Source: Aristolochia californica (taxonomy: Eukaryota; Streptophyta; Magnoliopsida; Piperales; Aristolochiaceae). From it: DNA of 64,000 nt. This document shows positions 1 to 15,200 of the stretch, piece by piece. The notes under the pieces are model-generated. The model did not search any database and was not told where the DNA came from. It saw only the letters and a program-made list of their open reading frames with translations. Position 1 is the stretch's first letter, and every line of letters begins with the position of its first letter. The stretch is from NCBI GenBank assembly GCA_029961685.1, contig JARWKL010000001.1:30702295-30766294 (forward strand), given 5' to 3'. Made by a program: the position numbers and the translations under genes.

Positions 1-1794
1 TGTTTCAAGCATGCATATCCATTTTTTAAAACACGTGTAGAAAAATCTCTTTCTTATAAAATTCCGAGCTATTAGGGTTCAACAAGTGGAATTTCCCAAA
101 CTTGGATAACTAAAGTTTTGTGTTCATTTTTGGTGTGTGAATATATTTTCATTACTTACATTTGTTTATTTCTTTAAATTCTTTCCATGCATAAACTCTA
201 AAATTTTCATTTTGTTATGATCTTTTTGCCTATTATCTCTTGTTTTTATTTACGAGATGAAGGGAAAGTGAAAAACCAAGTTTTGATTTAGGAAAAAATT
301 ATACATCTAAAATGGAAATGCACAATGCACAAATATATAGAGAGATAATTCCAAAAAGTATTTGTAATTTTTAGGGATTGTAAACTCTTTTTAGTTTTAA
401 TATATCAGTTTCTACAATCGTATAGAAAAAGGGGAGGCACGGGGTTTTTAACTGAGTGTTGACTTCCAATCCATAAGTCATTCCTTACAAAAATATTGCC
501 TGTTATGCTTGATAAATCACTTTACAATCATCTATGATCGTTAGGTCAGCTTTTTTTAAATGGGCAAAATAATGGCTTGTTTGACTCAGGTAAATTTCCC
601 ACCGCACGTTCACTTGAGAATTTACTGTTATTCTCTTTAAAAGGTTTGGATCCATAGGTCATTTGCATCTTTAACATGTTTCTAGCTTGCATATCGATTT
701 TTTAAAACATGTGTAGAAAAATCTCTTTCTAATAAAATTCCGACCTATTAAGGTTGAACTAGTGGAATTTCCCAAACTTGGATAACAAAACTATTGTGTT
801 CTTTTGTGGTGTGTGAATAAATTTTCTTTACTTTCAGTTTTTTATTGTTTTAAATTGTTTCCATACATCAACTCCGAAATTTTCAGTTTGTTGTGATCTA
901 TTTTCCTTTTATCTCTATTTTTTGTTAACGAGATGAAGGGAAAATGCAAACTCAAGCTTTAATTTAAGAAAAAAGTATACAACTAAAAAGGAAATGCACA
1001 ATGCACAAATTTAGAGAGAGATAATTCCAAAAAGTGGTTGTAATTTTTAGGGATTGTAAACTCTTTTTTAGTTTTTATGTATCAGGTTCTATAATCGTCA
1101 AGAAAAGGGGGAGGCGGGGGATTTTTAACCGAGTGTTGACTTCCAATCCATAAGTCATTCCATACAAAAATATAGCAAGTTACGCATGATAAATCACTTT
1201 AAAATCATCTATGATCGTTAGGTCAGTTTTTTGTAAATGGGCAAAAGAATGGCTTGTTTGACTCGGGTAAATATCCAACCGCACGTTCACTTGAGAATTT
1301 AATGTTATTCTCTTTAAAAGGTTTGTATCCATAGGTCATTTGCATCTTTAACATGTTTCAAGCATGCATATCAATTTTTTAAAACATGTGTAAAAAAATC
1401 TCTTCCTTATACAATTCCGAGATATTATGGTTGAATTAGTGGAATTTCCCAAACTTAGATAAAAAAACTTTTGTGTTCTTTTATGGTGTGTGAATAAATT
1501 TTATTTACTTTCAGTTGTTTATTGCTTTAAATTCTTTTCATACATAAACTCTAAAATTTTCAGTTTGTTGTTAACTATTTGCCTTTTATCTCTTTTTTTT
1601 GTTTACAAGATGAAGGGAAAGTGAAAACTCAAGTTTTGATTGAAGAAAAAAGTATACATCTAAAATAGAAATGCACAATGCACAAATGTAGAGATAGATA
1701 ATTCCAAAAAGTGTTTGTAATTTTTATGGATTATAACTTCTTTTTAGTTTTTATATATCAGGTTTTGTAATCGTCGGGAAAAGGAGGAGGCGGG

Positions 1795-1882
1795 GAGGTT
1801 TTAATTGAGTGTTCACTCCAAATCCATAAGTCATTCGTCCCCCTTTAATGAAGTGTTGATTCCCAATCCATAAATCATTTTA
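1795..1882. repeat. Local 43-bp duplication inside one satellite monomer
   Basis: One monomer is about 720 bp instead of about 677 bp. The segment containing GTGTTCACTCCAAATCCATA is followed after about 43 bp by a second version, GTGTTGATTCCCAATCCATA. The usual single copy in other monomers reads GTGTTGACTCCCAATCCATA. This is a private tandem duplication that can serve as a marker for that monomer. Confidence 0.75.
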
Positions 1883-4800
1883 TACAAAAATATAGCCCGT
1901 TACGCATGATAAATCACTTTACAATCATCTTTGATCGTTAGGTCAGCTTTTTGTAAATGGGCAAAATAATGGCTTTGTTGACTCGGGTAAATATCCCACT
2001 GCACATTCACTTGAAAATTTAATGTTATTCTCTTTAAAAGGTTTGGATCCATAGGTCATTTGCATCTTGAACATGTGTCAAGCATGCATATCAATTTTTT
2101 AAAACATGTGTAGAAAAATCTCTTTCTTACAAAATTCCTAGCTATTAGGCTTTAACAAGTGGAATTTCAAAAACCTGGATAACTAAAGTTTTGTGTTCAT
2201 TTGTGGTGGTGTGTGAATAAATTTTCATTACTTACATTTTTTTAATGTTTTAAATTCTTTCCATACATAAACTCTAAAATTTCATTTGTTGTGATCTATT
2301 TGCCTTTTATCTCTTTTTTTTGTTTACGAGATGAAGGGAAAGTGAAAACTCAAGTTTTGATTTAAGAAAAAAGTGTACTTCTAAAATGGAAATGCACAAT
2401 GCACAAATGTAGAGAGAGATAATTCCAAAAAGTGTTTGTAATTTTTAGGGATTGTAAACTCTTTTTAGTTTTTATATATCAGGTTCAGCGATCGTCGGGA
2501 AAAGGGGGAGGCGACGGATTTTTAATTGTGTGTTGAATTCCAATCCATAAGTCATTCCTTACAAAAATATAGCCAGTTACGCATGATAAATGACTTTACA
2601 ATCATCTTTGATCTTTAGGTCAGCTTTTTTTAAATGGAAAAAATAATGGTTTGTTTGACTCGGGTAAATATCCCATCGCACGTTCAATTGAGAATTTAGT
2701 GTTATTCTCTTTAAAAGGTTTGTATCCATAGGTCATTTGCATCTTTAATATGTTTCAAGCATGCATATCCATTTTTTAAAGCATGTGTAGAAAAATCTCT
2801 TTGTTATAAAATTTAGAGCTATTAGGGTTGAACTAGTGGAATTTCCCAAACTTGGATAAAAAAACTTTTGGGTTCTTTTATGGTGTGTGAATAAATTTTC
2901 TTTACTTTCAGTTTTTATTGCATTAAATTCTTTCCATACATAAAGTCTAAAATTTTCAGTTTGTTGTGTTCTATTTGCCTTTTATCTCTTTATTTTGTTT
3001 ACGAGATCAAGGGAAAGAGAAAACTTGAGTTTTGATTTAAGAAAAAAATATACATCTATAATGGAAATGCACAATGCACATTTGTAGAGAGAGATAATTC
3101 CAAAAAGTGTCTGTAATTTTTAGGGATTGTAAACTCTTTTAAGTTTTTATATATCAAGTTCTGGAATCGTTGGGAAAAGGGGGCGGCGTGGAAATTTTAA
3201 CTGAGTGTTGACTCCCAATCCATAAGTCATTCCATACAAAAATATAGCCAATTAATCAAGATAAATCACATTACAATCATCAATGATCGTTAGGTCATCT
3301 TTTAGTAAATGGGAAAAATAATGGCCTGTTTGACTCGGGTAAATATCCCACAGTACGTTCACTTCAGAATTTACTGTTATTCTCTTTAAAAGGTTTGGAT
3401 TGATAGGTAATTTGCATCTTTAACATGTTTCAAGCTTGCATATCCATTTTTTAAAACTTGTGTAGAAAAATCTCTTTCTTATAAAATTCCGAGCTATTAG
3501 GGTTGAACTAGTGGAATTTCCCAAACTTGGATAACTAAACTTTTGTGTTCATTTGTGGTGTGTGAATAAATTTTCTTTTCTTACAATTGTTTATTGCTTT
3601 AAATTCTTTCCATACACAAACTCTAAAATTTTCATTTTATTGTGATCTATTTGCCTTGTACCTCTTTTTTTTGTTTACGAGATGAAGGGAAAGTGAAAAC
3701 TCAAGTTTTGATTTTAGAAAAAAGTATACATCTAAAATTGAAATGCAAAATGCACAAATGTAGTGAGAGATAATTCCAAAATGTATTTGTAATTTTTAGG
3801 GATTGTAAACTCTTTTTATTTTTTATATATCAGGTTCTACAATCTTCAGGAAAAGGGGGAGGCGGGGGACTTTTAACTTAGTGTTGACTCCCAATCCATA
3901 AGTCATTCCGTACAAAAATATAGCCCGTTATGCATGACAAATCACTTTACAATCATCCATGATCGTATGCTCAACTTTTTGTAAATGGACAAAATAATGG
4001 CTTGTTTGACTTGGGTAAATATCCTACCGCACGTTCACTTGAGAATTTAATGTTATAGTCTTTAAAAGGTTTTGATCCATAAGCCATTTGTATATTTAAC
4101 ATGTTTCAAGCATGCATATATTTTTTTAAAAACATATGTAGAAAAATCTCTTTCTTTTAAAATTCCGAGGCATTGGGGTTGAACTAGTGGAATTTCCCAA
4201 ACTAGAATAACGAAATTTTTGTGTTCATTTGAAGTGTGTTAATAAATTTTCTTTACTTACATTTGATTATTGCTTTAAATTCTTTCCATACCTAAACTCT
4301 AAAATTTTCATTTTGTTATGATGTATTTGCCATTTATCTCTTTTTTTCGTTTGCGAGATGACGAGAAAATGAAAACTCAAGTTTTTATTTAAAAAAAAAT
4401 TATACATCTAAAAGGGAAATGAACAATGCCCAAATTTAGAGAGAGATAATTTCAAAAAATGTTTGTAATTTTTAGGGATTGTAAACTTTTTTTAGTTTTT
4501 ATATATCAGGTTCTTTAATCGTCGAGAAAAGGGGAGGCGGGGAATTTTTATTTGAGTGTTGACTCCATATCCATATGTCATTCCTTACAAAAATATAGCC
4601 CATTACACATGATAAATCACTTTACAATCATCTATGATTGTTAGGTCAACGTTTTTTAAATGGGCAAAATAATGGTTTCTTTGACTCGGGTAAATATCCC
4701 ACCGTACGTTCACTTGAGAATTTAACGTTCTTCTCTTTAAAAGGTTTGGATCCATAGGTCATTTGTATCTTTAATTTGTTTCAAGCATCCATATCCATTT

Positions 4801-7800
4801 TTTAAAACATGTGTAGAAAAATTTTTCTTATAAAATTTTGAGCAAATAGGCTTGAACTTGTGGAATTTTCCAAATTTGGATAACAAAACTTTTGTGTTCA
4901 TTTGTAAAGTGTGAATAAATTTTCTTTACTTACATTTGTTGATTGCTTTAAATTATTTCCATACATAAACTCTAAAATTTTCATTTTGTTGTGATCTATT
5001 TGCCTTTTATCTCTTTTTTTTTTGTTTACGAGATGAAGGGAAAGTGAAAACTCATGTTTTGATTTAAGAAAAAAGTATACGTTTAAAATGGAAATGCACA
5101 TTACACAAATGTAGACCGTGATAATTTAAAAAATTGCCTATAATTTTTAGGGATTGTGGAATCTTTTTAGTTTTTATATATCAGGTTCTGATATTGTTGG
5201 GAAAAGGGAGAAGCGGGGGATTTTTAACTGAGTGTTGACTCCCAATCCATAAGTCATTCCTTACAAAAATATAGCCCATTACACATGATAAATTACTTTA
5301 AAATCATCTTTGATCGTTAGGTCAGCTTTTTGTAAATGGGAAAAATAATGTCCTGTTTCACTCGGGTAAATATCCCATCGTACGTTCACTTGAGAATTTA
5401 ATGTTATTCTCTTTAAAAGGTTTGGGTCCATAGTTCATTTGCATCTTTAACATTTTCAAGCATGCATATTTCTTTTTTAACACGTGTCAAAAAATCTCTT
5501 TCTTATAAAATTTCGAGCAATTAGTGTTGAACTAGTGGAATTTCCAAAACATGGATAACAAAACTTTTGTGTTCATTTGTGGTGTGTGAATACATTTTCT
5601 TTACTTAAATTTGTTTATTGCTTTAAATTCTTTCCATACTTAAACACTAAAATTTTCATTTTGTTGTGATCTTTTTGCCTTTTATCTCTTTTTTTTGTTT
5701 ACGAGAAGAAGCGAAAGTGAAAACTCAAGTTTTGATTTAAGAAAAATGTATACAAATAAAATGAAAATGCACAATGCACAAATATAGAGAGAGATAATTC
5801 TAAAAAGTGTTTGTAACTTTTAGGGATTGTAAGCTCTTTTTAGTTTTTACATATTAGGTTCTGCAATCGTCGGGATAAGGGGGATAAGGGGGATTTTTAA
5901 CTGAGTGTTGACTCCCAATCCATAAGTCATTCCTTAGAAAAATATAGCCCATTACGCATGATAAATCACTTTACAATCATGAATGATCGTTAGGTTAGCT
6001 TTTCGTAAATGGGCAAATTATTGGCTTGTTTCACTCTGGTAAATATCCCACCGCACGTTCACTTGAGAATTTAATGTTATTCTCTTTAAAAGGCTTGGTT
6101 CCATAAGTCATTTGCATCTTTAACAAGTTTCAAGCATGCATATCCATTTTATAAAACATGTGTAAAAAAATCTCTTTCTGATAAAATTCCAAGGTAATAT
6201 GGTTGAACTAGTAGAATTTCCTAAACTTGGATAACAAAACTTTTGTGTTCATTTGTGGTGGGTGAATGAATTTTCTTTACATACATTTGTTTATTTCTTT
6301 AAATTCTTTCCATACATAAACTCTGAAATTTTCATTTTGTTGTGATCTATTTGCCTTTTATCTCTTTTTTTGTTTACGAGATGAAGGGAAAGTGAAAACT
6401 CAAGTTTTGATTTAAGAAAAAAGTATATGTTTAAATGGAAAAGCACAACGCACAAATGTAGAGAGAGATAATTCAAAAAAGTGCCTGTAATTCTTACAGA
6501 TTGTAAACTCTTTTTAGTTTTTATATATCAGTTTTAGTAATCATCGGGAAAAGGGGTAAGCGGGGATTTTTAACTAAGTGTTGACTCCCAATCCATAAGT
6601 CATTCCTTACAAAAATATAGCCCGTAATGCATGATAAATCACTTTACAATCATCTATGATCGATAGTTCAGCTTTTTGTAAATCGAAAAAATAATGGCTT
6701 GTTGGACTCGGGTAAATATTCTACTGTACGTTCACTAGAGAATTTAATTTTATTGTCTTTAAATGGTTTGGATCCATAGGTCAATTGCAACCTTAACATG
6801 TTTCAAGCTTGCATATCTATTTTTTAAAAGATGTATACAAAAATCTCTTTGTGAAAAAATTCCGAGCAATTAGGGTTGGACTAGTGGAATTTCCCTAACT
6901 TGGATAAAAAAACTTTTTTGTTCATTTGTGGTGTGTGAATAAATTTTATTTACTTACATTTGATTATTGCATTAAATTATTTCCATACTTAAACTCTAAA
7001 ATTTTCAGTTTGTTGTGATCAATTTGCCTTTTATCTCTTTTTTTTGTTCACGAAATGAACGGAAAGTGAAAAGTCAAGTGTTGATTTAATAAAAAAGTAT
7101 ACATCTAAAATGGAAATGCACAATGCACAGATGTAGGGAGATAATTCCAAAAAGTGTCTGTAATTTTTAGGGATTGTAAAGTCTTTTTAGTTTTTATATG
7201 TAAGGTGATGCAATCTTCAAGAAAAGGGGGAGGCGGTGGATTTTTAACTGAGTGTTGACTCCCAATCCATAAGTCATTCCTTAAAAAAATAAAGCCCGTT
7301 ACACATGATAAATCACTTTACAGTCATCTATAAATTACAGACAAACTTGTTTGACTCGGGTACATATTCCTCCGCACGGTCACTTGAGAATTTAATGTTA
7401 TTGTCATTAAAAGGATTGGATACATAGGTCATTTGCATCTTTAACATGTTTCAAACATGCATATCTATTTTTTAAGAGATGTGTAGAAAAATCTCTTTCT
7501 TATAAAATTCCAAGCTATTAGGGTTGATCTAGTGGAATTACCCAAACTTGGATTACAAAAATTTTGTGTTCATTTGTGGTGTGTGAATAAATTTTTTTTT
7601 TTTACATTTGTTCATTGCTTTAAATTCTTTCCATACATAAACACTAAACTTTTCATTTGGTTGTGATCTATTTTCCTTTTATCTCTTTTTTTTGTTTACG
7701 AGATGAAGGGAAAGTGAAAACTCAAGTTTTGATTTAAGAAAAAAGTAAACATCTAAAATGGAAATGCACAGTGCACAAATGTGGAGAGAGATAATTCCAA

Positions 7801-10399
7801 AAAGGGTTTGTAATTTTTAGGAATTGTAAACTCTTTTTAGCTTTTATATATCAAGTTCTGCAATCGTCAGGAAAAGGGGGAGGCGGGGGATTTTTAACTG
7901 AGTGTTGACTCCAAATCCATATGTAATTCCTTACAAAAATATAGCCCATTACGCATGATAAATCACTTTACAATCTACTATGATCGTTAGGACAGGTTTT
8001 TTTAAATGGGAAAAATAATGGGTTGTTTGGGTCGGGTAAATATCCCACCGCACGTTCAGTTTAGAATTTAATGTTATTCTCTTTAAAAGGTTTGGATCCA
8101 TAGGTCATTTGAATCTTTAACATGTTTCAAGCTTGCATATCTATTTTTTAAAACATGTGTAGAAAAATTTCTTTCTTATAAAACTCCGAGCTATTGGGGT
8201 TGAACTAGTTGAATTACCCAAACTTGGATAACAAAAATTTTGTGTTCATTTGTGGAGTGAATAAATTTTATTTTTTTAGATTTGTTCATTGCTTTATATT
8301 CGTTCCATACATTAACTCTAAAATTTTTATTTGGTGGTGATTTATTTGCCTTTTACCTATTTTTTTTGTTTACGAGATGAAGGGAAAGGGAAAAGTCAAG
8401 TTTTGATTTAAGAAAAAGTATACATCTAAAATGGAAATGCACAATGCACAAATGTAGAGAGAGATAATTCCAAAAAGTTTTTGTAATTTTTAGGGATTGT
8501 AAACTCTTTTTAGTTTTTCTATATAGGGCTTTCCAATCGTCGGGAAAAGGGAAAGGTGAGGGATTTTGAAATGAGTGTTGACTCCCAATCCATAAGTCAT
8601 TCCTTAGAAATAATATAGCCCGTTACGCATGATAAATCACTTTAGAATCATCTATGATCCATAGGTTAGCTTTTTGTAAATGGGCAAAATAATGGTTTGT
8701 TTGACTCAGGTAAATATCCCACCGCGCGTTCACTTGAGAATTTAATCTTATTCTCTTTAAAAGGTTTCGATTCATAGGTCATTTGTATCTTTAACATGTT
8801 TCAAGCACGCATATCCATTTTTTAAAACATGTGTATAAAAATCTCTTTCTTATAAAATTCCGAGCTATGTGGGTTGAACTAGAAGAATTTCCCAAACTTG
8901 GATAACAAAAGTTTTGTGTTCATTTGTGGTGTGTGAATAAATTTTCATTACTTACATTTGTTTATTGCTTTAAATTCTTTCCATACATAAACTCTAAAAT
9001 TTTAATTTTTTTGTGATCTATTTACCTTTTATCTCTTTTTTTTGTTTACGAGATGAAAAGAAAATGAAAACTCAAGTTTTGATGTAAGAAAAAAGTATAC
9101 ATCTAAAATGGAAATGCACAATGTACAAATATAGAGAGAGATAATTCCAATAAGTGTTTGTAATTATTAGGGATTGTAAACTCTTTTTAGTTTTTATATA
9201 TCAGGTTCTGCAATTGTCAAGAAAAGGGGCAGGCGGGGGATTTTTAACTGAGTGTTGGCTTCTAATCGATAAGTCATTCCTTATCCGTTACGCATGATAT
9301 ATCATTTTACAATCATCTATGATCGTTAGGTCAGATTTTTAACAATGGGGAAAATAATGGCTTGTTTGACTCGGGTAAATATCCCACCGCACCTCCACTT
9401 GTGAATTTAATTTTATTCTCTTTAAAAGGTTTGGATCCATAGGTCATTTGCATCTTTGACATGTTTCAAGCATGCATATCTATTTTTTAAAACATGTGTA
9501 GAAAAATCTCTTTCTTAGAAAATTCCAAGCTATTAGGGTGGAACTAGTGGAATTACCCAAGCTTGGATAACAAAACTTTTGTGTTCATTTATGGTGTGTG
9601 AATAACTTTAATTTTCTTACATTTGCTTATTGCTTTAAATTATTTCCATACATAAACTCACAAAATTTCAGTTTCTTGTGATCTATTTACCTTTTATCTT
9701 TTTTTTTTTTACGAAATGAAGGGAAAGTGAAAAACTCAATTTTTTATTTAAGAAAAATGTATACATCTAAAATGAAAATGCAGAATGCACAAATGTAGAG
9801 AGAGATAATTCCAAAAAGTGTTCATAATTTTTTGGGATAGTAAACTCTTTTTAGTTTTTATATACCAGATTGTGTAATCTTCGGGAAAAGGGGGAAGCGG
9901 GGGATTTTTAACTGAGTGTTGACTTCCAATCCATATGTCATTCCTTACAAAAATATTGCCCGTTATGCATGATAAATCACTATAAAATCATATATGATCG
10001 TTGGGGCTGTTTTTTGTAAATGGGAAAAATAATAGCTTGTTTGACTCGGGTAAATATCCCATTGTACGTTCACTTGAGAATTTAATGTAATTCCTTAATG
10101 TAATTCTCTTTAAGAGGTTGGGATCCATAGGTCGTTTGCATCTTTAACATGTTTCAAGCTTGCATATCCACTTTTTAAAACATATGTAGAAAAATCTCTT
10201 TCTTATAAAATTTCGGGCAATTAGGGTCGAACTTGTGGAATTTCCCAAACTTCGATAACAAAACTTTTGTGTTCATTTGTGGTGTGTGAATAAATTCTCT
10301 TTACTTACATTTATTTATTACTTTAAATTCTTTCCATACGTAAACTCTAAAATTTTCAGTTTGTTGTGATTTTTTTTGCCTTTTATCTCTTTTTTTTTT

Positions 10400-12180
10400 C
10401 GAGATGAAGGGAAAGTGAAAACTAAAATTTTGATGTAAGAAAAAAGTATGCATCTAAAATGGAAATGCACAGTGCACAAATGTAGAGAGAGATAATTCAA
10501 AAAAGTGGTTGTAATTTTTAGGGATTGTAAACTCTTTTTAGTTTTTATATATCAGGTTCGGCAATCTTCGGGAAAAGGGGGAGGCGGGTGATTTTTAACT
10601 GAGTGTTGAATCCCAATCCATATGTAATTCCTTACAAAAATAGAGTCTGTTATGCATGATAAATCACTTTTCAATCATCTATAATCGTTTGGTCAACTTT
10701 TTGTATATGGGCAAAATAATGGCTTGTTTGTCTCGGATAAATATCCCACCGCACGTTCACTAGACAATTTAATGTTATTCTCTCTATAAGGTTTGGATCC
10801 ATAGGACATTTGCATCTTTAACATGTTTCAAGTATGCATATCCATTTTTTAAAACATGTGTAGAAAAATCACTTTCTTATAAAATTCCGAGCTATTAGGG
10901 TTGAACTAGTGGAATTTCCCAAACTTGGATAACAAAACTTTTGGGTTCATTTGTGGTCAGTGAATAAATTTTCTTTCCTTATATTTGTTTAATGCTTTAA
11001 ATTCTTTCCATGCATAAACTCTAAAATTTTTATTTTTTTGTGAACTATTTGGGTTTTATCTCTTTTTTTTGTTTACGAGATGAAGGGAAAGTGAAAACTC
11101 AAGTTTTGATTTAAGAAAAAAAGTACACATCTAAAATGGAAATGCACAATGCACATATGTAGAGAGAGATAATTCCAAAAAGTATTTGTAATATTTAGGG
11201 ATTGTAAACTCTTTTTAGTTTTTATGCATCAAGTTCTGCAATCGTCGAGAAAAGGGGCAGGTGGGGGATGTTTAACTCTGTGTTGACTCCCAATCCATAA
11301 GTCATTCATTACAAAAATATAGCCCGTTACGCATGATAAATCACTTTACAGTCATCTATGATCGTTAGGTCAACTTTTTGTAAATAGGCAAAATAATGGA
11401 TTATTTGACTCGGATAAATATCCCATCGCACGTTAAGTTTAGAATTTAATGTTATTCTCTTTAAAGTGTTTTGATCCATAGGTCTTTCCCAACTTTAACA
11501 TGTTTCAAGCATATCCGTTTTTTAAAACATGAGTAGAAAAATCTCTTTCTTATAAAATTCCAAGCTATTAGGGTTGAACTAGTGGAATTTCCCAAACTCA
11601 GATAACAAACGTTTTGTGTTCATTTGTGGTGTGTGAATAAATTTTCATTACTTATATTTGTTTGTTCCTTTAAATTCTCTCCATAGATAAACTCTAACAT
11701 TTTCATTTTTTTGCGATCTATTTTCCTTTTATCTTTTTTTTTTTTTTACGAGATGAAGGGAAAGTGAAAACTCAAGTTTTTATTTAAGAAAAAATTATGC
11801 ATCTAAAATGGAAATGCACAATGCACAAATATAGAGCGAGATAATTCCAAACAGTGTTTGCAATTTTTAGGGATTTTAAACTCTTTTTATTTTTTTTGTA
11901 TCAGGATCTACAATCATCGGAAAAAGGGAGGAGGGAATTTTTAACTGAGTGTTGACACCCAATCCATAAGTCATTCCTTAAAAAAATATAGCCCGTTACG
12001 CATGATAAATTACTTTACAATCATCTATGATCGTTAGGTCAGCTTTTTTTAAATGGGCAAAATAATGGCTTGTTTGAATCGAGTACATATCCCATTGCAC
12101 GTTCACTTGAGAATTTAATGTTATTCTCTTTAAAAGGTTTGGATCCATAGGTCACTTGCATATTTAACATGTTTCAAGCA
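10400..12180. repeat. Satellite sub-block duplicated at about 13,768-15,548
   Basis: Private variants in this stretch reappear 3,368 bp downstream. They include GCGGGTG at 10,584 and 13,952, GGTCAGTG at 10,955 and 14,323, and the monomer with CTTTCCCA in place of CATTTGCA. The match starts near 10,400 and ends near 12,180, where the downstream copy loses about 60 bp. The offset equals about five monomers, so a multi-monomer block was duplicated as a unit. Confidence 0.8.
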
Positions 12181-12229
12181 TGCATATCCATTTTTTAAAA
12201 CATGTGTAGAAAAATCTCTTTCTTATAAA

Positions 12230-15200
12230 TTTTCGGGCTAATATGGTAGAACTAGTGGAATTTCCCAAATTTGGATAATGAAATTTTTGTTTTCTTTTGT
12301 CATGTGTGAAATTTTTTTTCTTTACTTACATTTGTTTACTTCTTTAAATTCTTTCCATACATAAACTCTAAAATTTTATTTTTGTTGTGATCTATTTGCC
12401 TTTTATCTCTTTTTTTTTTAGAAGATGAAGGGAAAGTGAAAACTCAAGTTTTGATTTAAGAAAAAAGTATACATCTAAAAAGGAAATGCACAAGGCACAA
12501 CTGTAGAGAGAGAAAATTAAAAAAAGTGTTTGAATTTTTTGGGATTGTAAACTCTTTTTAGTTTTTATATATCAGCGTCTGGAATCGTCAGGAAAAGGGA
12601 GAGGCGGGGGATTTTTAACTTAGTGTTGACCCCCATTCCACAAGTCATTCCTTACAAAAATATAGCCATTATGGATGATAAATCACTTTACAATCATCTT
12701 TGATTGTTAGGTAAGCTTTTTCTAAATGGGCAAAATAATGGCTTGTTTTAACTCGGGTAAATATCCCATCGCATGTTCACTTGAGAATTTAATGTTATTC
12801 TCTTTAAAAGGTTTGGATCCACTGGTCAATTGCATCTTTAACATGTTTCAAGCATACATATCTATTTTTTAAAACATGTGTAGAAAAATCTCCTTTTAAA
12901 AATTCGAGCTATTAGGGTTGAACTAGTGGAATTCCCCAAACTTGAATAACAATACTTTTGTGTTCATTTGTGGTGGGTGAATATATTTTCTTTACTTACA
13001 TTTTTTCATTTCATTAAATTCTTTCCATCAATAAACTATAAAATTTTACTTTTGTTGAGATCTATTTGCCTTTTATCTCTTTTTTTTGTTTACGAAATGA
13101 AAGGAAACTAAAAACTCAAGTTTTGTTTTAAAAAAAAAAAGTATACATCTAAAATAGAAATGCACAATGCACAAATGTAGATAGAGATAATTCCAAAAAG
13201 TGTCTATAATTTTTAGGATTTGTAAACTCTTTTTAGTTTTTATATATAAGGTTCTACAATCATTGGGAAAATGGGGAGGCGGGGGATATTTAACTGAGTG
13301 TTGACTCCGAATTCATAAGTCATTCCTTAAACAAATATAGCCCGAGACGCATGATAAATCACTTCACAATCATCTATGATCATTAGGTCAGCATTTTGTC
13401 TATGGGACAAATAATGGCTTGTTTGACTCCGGTAAATATCCCACCACATGTTCACTTGAGAATTTAATATTATTCTCTTTAAAAGGTTTGGATCCATAGG
13501 TCATTTGCATCTTTAACATGTTTCAAGCATGCATATCCATTTTTTAAATCATGTGTAGAAAAATCTTTCTTATAAAATTCCGAGCTAATAGGGTTGAACT
13601 AGTGGAATTTCCCAAACTTGGATAACAAAACTTTTGTGTTCATTTGTGGTGTGTGAATAAATTTTTCTTCTTCCAATTGTTTATTGCTTTAAATTCTTTC
13701 AATACATAAACTCTAAAATTTTAAATTTGTTGTTATCTATTTTCCTTTTACCTCTTTTTTTTGTTTACGAGATGAAGGGAAAGTGAAAACTAAAATTTTG
13801 ATTTAAGAAAAAAGTATGCATCTAAAATGGAAATGCACAGTGCACAAATGTAGAGAGAGATAATTCAAAAAAGTGGTTGTAATTTTTAGGGATTGTAAAC
13901 TCTTTTTAGTTTTTATATATCAGGTTCGGCAATCTTCGGGAAAAGGGGGAGGCGGGTGATTTTTAACTGAGTGTTGAATCCCAATCCATATGTAATTCCT
14001 TACAAAAATAGAGCCCATTATGCATGATAAATCACTTTTCAATCATCTATAATTGTTCGGTCAACTTTTTGTATATGGGCAAAATAATGGCTTGTTTGTC
14101 TCGAATAAATATCCCACCGCACGTTCACTAGACAATTTAATGTTATTCTCTTTATAAGGTTTCAATCCATAGGACATTTGCATCTTTAACATGTTCCAAG
14201 TATGCATATCCATTTTTTAAAACATGTGTAGAAAAATCACTTTCTTATAAAATTCCGAGCTATTAGGGTTGAACTAGTGGAATTTCCCAAACTTGGATAA
14301 CAAAACTTTTGGGTTCATTTGTGGTCAGTGAATAAATTTTCTTTCCTTAAATTTGTTTAATGCTTTAAATTCTTTCCATGCATAAACTGTAAAATTTTTA
14401 TTTTGCTGTGAACTATTTGCGTTTTATCTCTTTTTTTTGTTTACGAGATGAAGGGAAAGTGAAAACTCAAGTTTTGATTTAATAAAAAAAGTACACATCT
14501 AAAATGGAAATGCACAATGCACAAATGTAGAGAGAGATAATTCCAAAAAGTATTTGTAATATTTAGGGATTGTAAACTCTTTTTAGTTTTTATGCATCAA
14601 GTTCTGCAATCGTCGAGAAAAGGGGCAGGTGGGGGATGTTTAACTCTGTGTTGACTCCCAATCCATAAGTTATTCATTACAAAAATATAGCCCGTTACGC
14701 ATGATAAATCACTTTACAGTCATCTATGATCGTTAGGTCAACTTTTTGTAAATAGGCAAAATAATGGATTGTTTGACTCTGATAAATATCCCACCGCACG
14801 TTAACTTTAGAATTTAACGTTATTCTCTTTAAAGTGTTTTAATCCATAGGTCTTTCCCATCTTTAACAAGTTTCAAGCATATCCATTTTTTAAAACATGA
14901 GTAGAAAAATTTCTTTCTTATAAAATTCCAAGCTATTAGGGTTGAACTAGTGGAATTTCCCAAACTCGATAACAAACGTTTTGTGTTCATTTGTGGTGTG
15001 TGAATAAATTTTCATTACTTACATTTGTTTGTTCCTTTAAATTCTTTCCATAGATAAACTCTAACATTTTCATTTTGTTGCGATTTATTTTCCTTTTATC
15101 TACTTTTTTTTTTTTTACGAGATGAAGGGAAAGTGAAAACTCATGTTTTTATTTAAGAAACAATTATGCATCTAAAGTGGAAATGCACAATGCACAAATA